A DNA stretch of 64,000 nt from contig CM032233.1 of NCBI GenBank assembly GCA_019009955.1, forward strand, positions 127,601,001-127,665,000. Reading direction: 5' to 3'. Numbering within the stretch: the first letter of the stretch is position 1; each line of letters opens with the position of its first letter. Positions 59,917 through 64,000 of this stretch are shown here, one piece after another. The stretch is from Riptortus pedestris (taxonomy: Eukaryota > Arthropoda > Insecta > Hemiptera > Alydidae). Made by a program: the position numbers and the translations under genes. Below the pieces are notes generated by a model. The model was not told the origin of the DNA, made no database searches, and saw nothing but the letters and a program-made list of their open reading frames with translations.

Positions 59917-60200
59917 AAAAATGCAAATATCTCGGTTAATATTCAAGATAATGAATAAATGTATATAACAATATTTATATTGCATTTAATTTGCAATAAG
60001 ATTGGGTTTATACAATTTTTCGATCCGACCTATGGTAACGGAGCTATTTCGAATTTTCAAAATCCTCCCCTCTAAACCCCCTCCCCCTCCTGGCCCGATT
60101 TCAGCCGTTAACGAACTTGATCTTTCTTTTTACATAAAACGACTAAATATCGAGTTTGGTAACGATTAAACAAAAATTGCGACCGCTAGAGCGGTAACAG

Positions 60201-60251
<51 letters not shown>
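59917..60251 (-). mobile_element. HINE-like half, left of Helitron copy 3
   Basis: From AAAATGCAAATATCTCGG through GACCGCTAGAGCGGTAACAG to a TA tract (60206-60251), where the Helitron begins. The hairpin end is missing. Confidence 0.85.
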
Positions 60252-60256
<5 letters not shown>

Positions 60257-62101
60257 ATATATATATATAAAATTGTAACCTCTGTCTGTACATTGATTTT
60301 TTTCACGAAATTTCACGATAACTTTTCGTTTCACATGTCATAGACACCATAACTGCATTTTGTTTCTTTGGTGTCTGTTTGTTTGTTTGTTTGTTTATTT
60401 GTTTGTTTGTTTATTTGTTTGTTTGTTTGTTTGTTACCTTTTCACGCATAAACGGCTGAACCGAATTTTATGAAACTTGGTATGTATATTACTACTAACC
60501 CAACTTAGACTTTAGGCTATATTAATATCCTCTGAGACGTACAGGAGTGGGGGTTATAAGGGAAGCCAGAAATTAAAAATAGCGATATTTCGATTCCTAT
60601 TGGTTTTTCAGCAAATATTCACATAACAAAAGTTGTTTATTTTGTTATTTAGAGTAACTTTTGTTATATACACTTTCGTCGTATACCGAGTTATAAACGA
60701 GATATACGCTAAAACCTATAGAGGAAGTGAACTATTTTATATGGCACAAAAGAATCAACCAAACTAAATAAAACTCGGTATGTGTATTAGCACTAACGCT
60801 TTCATTATAACAAGCCATGCCAACATTTCTAGGGACGGGCAGGAGTGGGGGTTATAAGGGAAGCCAGAAATTAAAAATAGCGATATTTCGTTTCTTATTG
60901 GTTTTTCAGCAAATATTCACATAACAAAAGTTGTTTATTTTGTTATTTAGAGTAACTTTTGTTATATACACTTTCGTCGTATACCGAGTTATAAACGAGA
61001 TATACGCTAAAACCTATAGAGGAAGTGAACTATTTTATATGGCACAAAAGAATCAACCAAACTAAATAAAACTCGGTATGTGTATTAGCACTAACGCTTT
61101 CATTATAACAAGCCATGCCAACATTTCTAGGGACGGGCAGGAGTGGGGGTTATAAGGGAAGCCAGAAATTAAAAATAGCGATATTTCGTTTCTTATTGGT
61201 TTTTCGGCATATATGAACATAACAAAAGTTGTTTATTGTGTAATTTAGAGTAACTTTTGTTATATTCACTTTTGCCGTATACGGAAGTATAAATGAGTTA
61301 TACTCTAAAAACTATAGAGGGAGTCCACAATTTTATTTGGCACAAAAGACTCAACCGAACTAAACCAAACTCGGTATTTGAATTAGTACTAACGCCTTCC
61401 TTATAATAAGCCATACTAACATTTCTAGGGACGGGCAGGAGTGGGGGTTATATGGAAGGCCTGAAATTAAAAATAGTGATATTTCGTTTCCTATTGCTTT
61501 TTCAACAAATATGCACATAACAAAAGTTATTTGTTTTGTTATTTAGAGTAACTTTTGTTACATGCACTTTTGCCGTGTACGGAAGTATAAATGAGTTATA
61601 CGCTAAAACCTATAGCGGGAGTCCACAATTTTATTTGGCACAAAAGACTCAACCGAACTAAACCAAACTCGGTATTTGAATTAGCACTAACGCCTTCCTT
61701 ATAATAAGCCATACTATTTCTAGGGACGGGCAGGAGTGGGAGTTGTAAGGGAGGCCTGAAATTAAAATAGTGATTTCCTATTGGGGTTTCGGCAAATATG
61801 CAAATAACAATAGTTGTTTACTTTGTTATTTAGAGAAATTTTCTCAACACTTCTTTTCAATATGAACTACCAGGTACCTCAAATGAAAAAATTTATTCAA
61901 ATGTATGTCAATATTTTCTCATTAATAATTCAAATCTATGCATAATGCACAGGAAACGGGAAATATGATAATATGCAGAACAGCGAAGTCTTGCACTGAC
62001 GGGTAAACGTCATAATATTGTGCAATGTAAAGCCTGCTAAAAAATACCATCACCATTCAGCCTCAAATGAATTCCCGGGCGAAGCCGGGTATCTGAGCTA
62101 G
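60252..62101 (+). mobile_element. Helitron copy 3, complete ends (1850 bp)
   Basis: 5' TCTATATATATATATAAAAT preceded by A; 3' CCCGGGCGAAGCCGGG hairpin, TATCTGAG, CTAG (62098-62101), then T. A (TTTG)n stretch lies at 60375-60435. Five units begin at 60542, 60841, 61139, 61437 and 61732, the first two nearly identical. The 3' conserved frame is deleted here. No transposase coding. Confidence 0.92.
60542..61850 (+). repeat. Tandem array of about 298-bp units inside Helitron copy 3
   Basis: Each unit starts AGGAGTGGGGGTTATA, contains an inverted repeat ATAACAAAAGTT / AACTTTTGTTAT, and ends CATTTCTAGGGACGGGC. The last unit is shortened and runs into the 3' region. Confidence 0.92.
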
Positions 62102-62113
62102 TATATATATATA

Positions 62114-64000
62114 CTAGCTAAGGTACCCGGCGATGCCCGGGAAATCATTGTTGACTTACTAATGATGGTATTTTGATAGCACGACTTCAATGTGTACAAT
62201 TACACTTCCATCCAAGACGTAATGGTTTACCGAAAAAGCCAACCCTGAAGGGTAACTTCAGGGGATTGATATAATAGAAATTTTAGTTTTGAAGAATAAA
62301 TGAAAATATGTTCCTAATCTATCCCTTTACACTTTTTGACTCACCTTTTTTCAATACTCGTAATTCAAACCATAATCATGGGTAGCATTTATTACAATTA
62401 AATATCATCTATAATGAACATATTTCCTTTCAAAAGCCAATCCGAGCTCATATAATATTAGGCAAAGTTTTTGCACGTAAGATTATATTTGTAATAGTGA
62501 ATCACACTGGAAACTACTTTCAGTAATGCCAGACGGGAAATTAGTAAACTCAATTATCTAGTAAGGCTCCATTCATCTTCCGCTCCCGCATGAGACTTCT
62601 CAAAATTCTTCTACTTAAATTATTGATTCAAAACATTATTTTAATAATTTATCTACTGGATGGAATTAAATAATGGAGGTACCCTGAAAATATCATATCA
62701 TATATACGCATATTGTTTTTTGTCATAATGACATTACCATTAACGTTTAATTATTATGATAGCACATATTTGTTTCAATAACATCAAGGTACATTATACA
62801 AATTAAATAATGGAAATGCTCTTATAGTTTATATTTCTATTGGAAATAAATAACAAAGCTATTTTCAAGGAAAATAAATAAATGAGGAGGGGGTGACGAA
62901 GATTTATACCTCACTAATCCGAATCATACTTTGAACTATCATATAAGACGAAAACATAACATCATTTGTCATAGTATTCACTTATTAAAACCCCTTAAAT
63001 GAGTACTAATATAATTATTGACTCCTGTTTAGCGTATATCCCGTGTTTACTTCATTTTACGACAAAAGTGAATGCACACATAAGTTACTCTAAATAACAA
63101 AGTAAACCACTTTTGTTATGTGCATGTTTGCCGAAAAACAAATAGAAAATAGAAAAACCGAGTTTTTCATTTCAGCCTCTCTTATAATCCCCACTCCCCT
63201 TTGAACCTAAAATTTTTAATATAGCTTATAATCATGGAAGAATTAATGCTAATTCACACACCGAGTTTTGCTAAGTTCGGTTCAATCGTTAGTGCCCAAC
63301 AAAATTGTTGGCTCCCGCTTTAGATTTTAGTGTATATCTCGTTTATACTTTTCTATACGACAAAAGTGAATAAAACAAAAGTTACTTTAAATAGAAAAAT
63401 AAACTACTTTTGTTATGTTCATATTTGCCGAAAAAGCAATAGGAAACGAAATATCGCTATTTTTAATTTCAGGCCTCCCTTATAACCCCCACTCCTGCCC
63501 GTCCCTAGAAATGTTAGTATGGCTTATTATAATGAAGGCGTTAGTACTAATTCACACACCGAGTTTGGTTTAATTCGGTTTAGTCTTTAGTGCCAAATAA
63601 AATTGTGGACTCCCGCTTTAGTTTATAGCGTATAACTCATTTATGCTTCCGTATACGGCAAAAGTGCATATATCAAAAGTTACTCTAAATAACAAAATAA
63701 ACAACTTTTGTTATGTGCATATTTGCTGAAAAAGCAATAGGAAACGAAATATCACTATTTTTAATTTCAGGCCTCCCTTATAACCCCCACTCCTGCCCGT
63801 CCCTAGAAATGTTAGTATGGCTTATTATAAGGAAATCGTTAGTATTAATTCACATAGCGAGTTTGGTTTAGTTCGGTTGAGTCTTTTGTGCCAAATAAAA
63901 TTATGGACTCCCGCTATAGTTTTTAGCGTATAACTCATTTATACTTCTTTATACGTCAAAAGTGTATATAACAAATGTTACTCTAAATAACAAAATAAAC
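62114..64000 (-). mobile_element. Helitron copy 4, opposite orientation, runs off the window
   Basis: Its 3' end is at 62114: on the minus strand CCCGGGCATCGCCGGG, TACCTTAG, CTAG, then T. At least three internal units of the same type lie on the minus strand (near 63200, 63490 and 63790). The 62118-63050 segment is unlike copies 1-3, so it is a different subfamily. Its 5' end lies beyond 64000. Confidence 0.88.
62118..63050. other. Subfamily-specific region of Helitron copy 4
   Basis: About 930 bp with no long frame. It holds a hairpin CCTGAAGGGTAACTTCAGG (about 62245-62263). A helicase or Rep motif is not visible. Confidence 0.5.

Noticed and set aside
38209..60251. Treating the HINE-like elements as ordinary foldback or TIR MITEs
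   Set aside because: The inverted repeats are asymmetric: one end has an extra 30-base hairpin outside the repeat, and no target duplication beyond T residues is seen.

Overview
This is a 64 kb, strongly AT-rich piece of an animal nuclear genome. It has spliced introns with GT..AG ends, tRNA-derived SINEs, LINE fragments, Helitron-type elements and TA microsatellites. The one intact gene is Crk, the SH2-SH3-SH3 signalling adaptor. It lies on the minus strand in six coding exons between 28364 and 17910, plus at least two likely non-coding 5' exons up to about 37.7 kb. The protein most resembles arthropod Crk (single short linker, [10 protein letters not shown] in the second SH3), so I infer an arthropod, probably an insect. 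The species is not determinable from this window.

Layout: 1-17.9 kb is AT-rich DNA downstream of Crk, with a LINE endonuclease-like fragment (2.3-2.6 kb), an unidentified 65-codon frame (12.3 kb) and a piggyBac-like MITE (14.6 kb). 17.9-38.2 kb is Crk; its introns hold a decayed transposase-like gene (20.2-21.8 kb), two LINE remnants (24.8 and 35 kb), three SINEs and old repeat relics. From 38.2 kb to the end there is no host gene that I can support. This part is built mostly from one repeat family inserted into itself, plus Helitrons, hAT remnants, a Jockey-like LINE, minisatellites and long TA tracts.

The dominant repeat (more than 30 copies or fragments, usually 0.55-0.85 kb) starts AGCAGATTTCCC, has a central TA tract beside a small hairpin, and ends GGGAAATCTGCT, then an ACGCAG/CTGCGT hairpin, then GACGGAC. 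It always sits in runs of T (or A). This is the plan of non-autonomous Helentrons (HINE/DINE-1 type), so I call it the HINE-like family. In this list strand '+' means the AGCAGATTTCCC end is on the left. Within-window empty sites, nested copies and an inverted duplication give a relative chronology. A second rolling-circle group, canonical Helitrons with 5' TC, internal units of about 298 bp and a 3' hairpin plus CTAG, has repeatedly landed in the TA tract of HINE-like copies.
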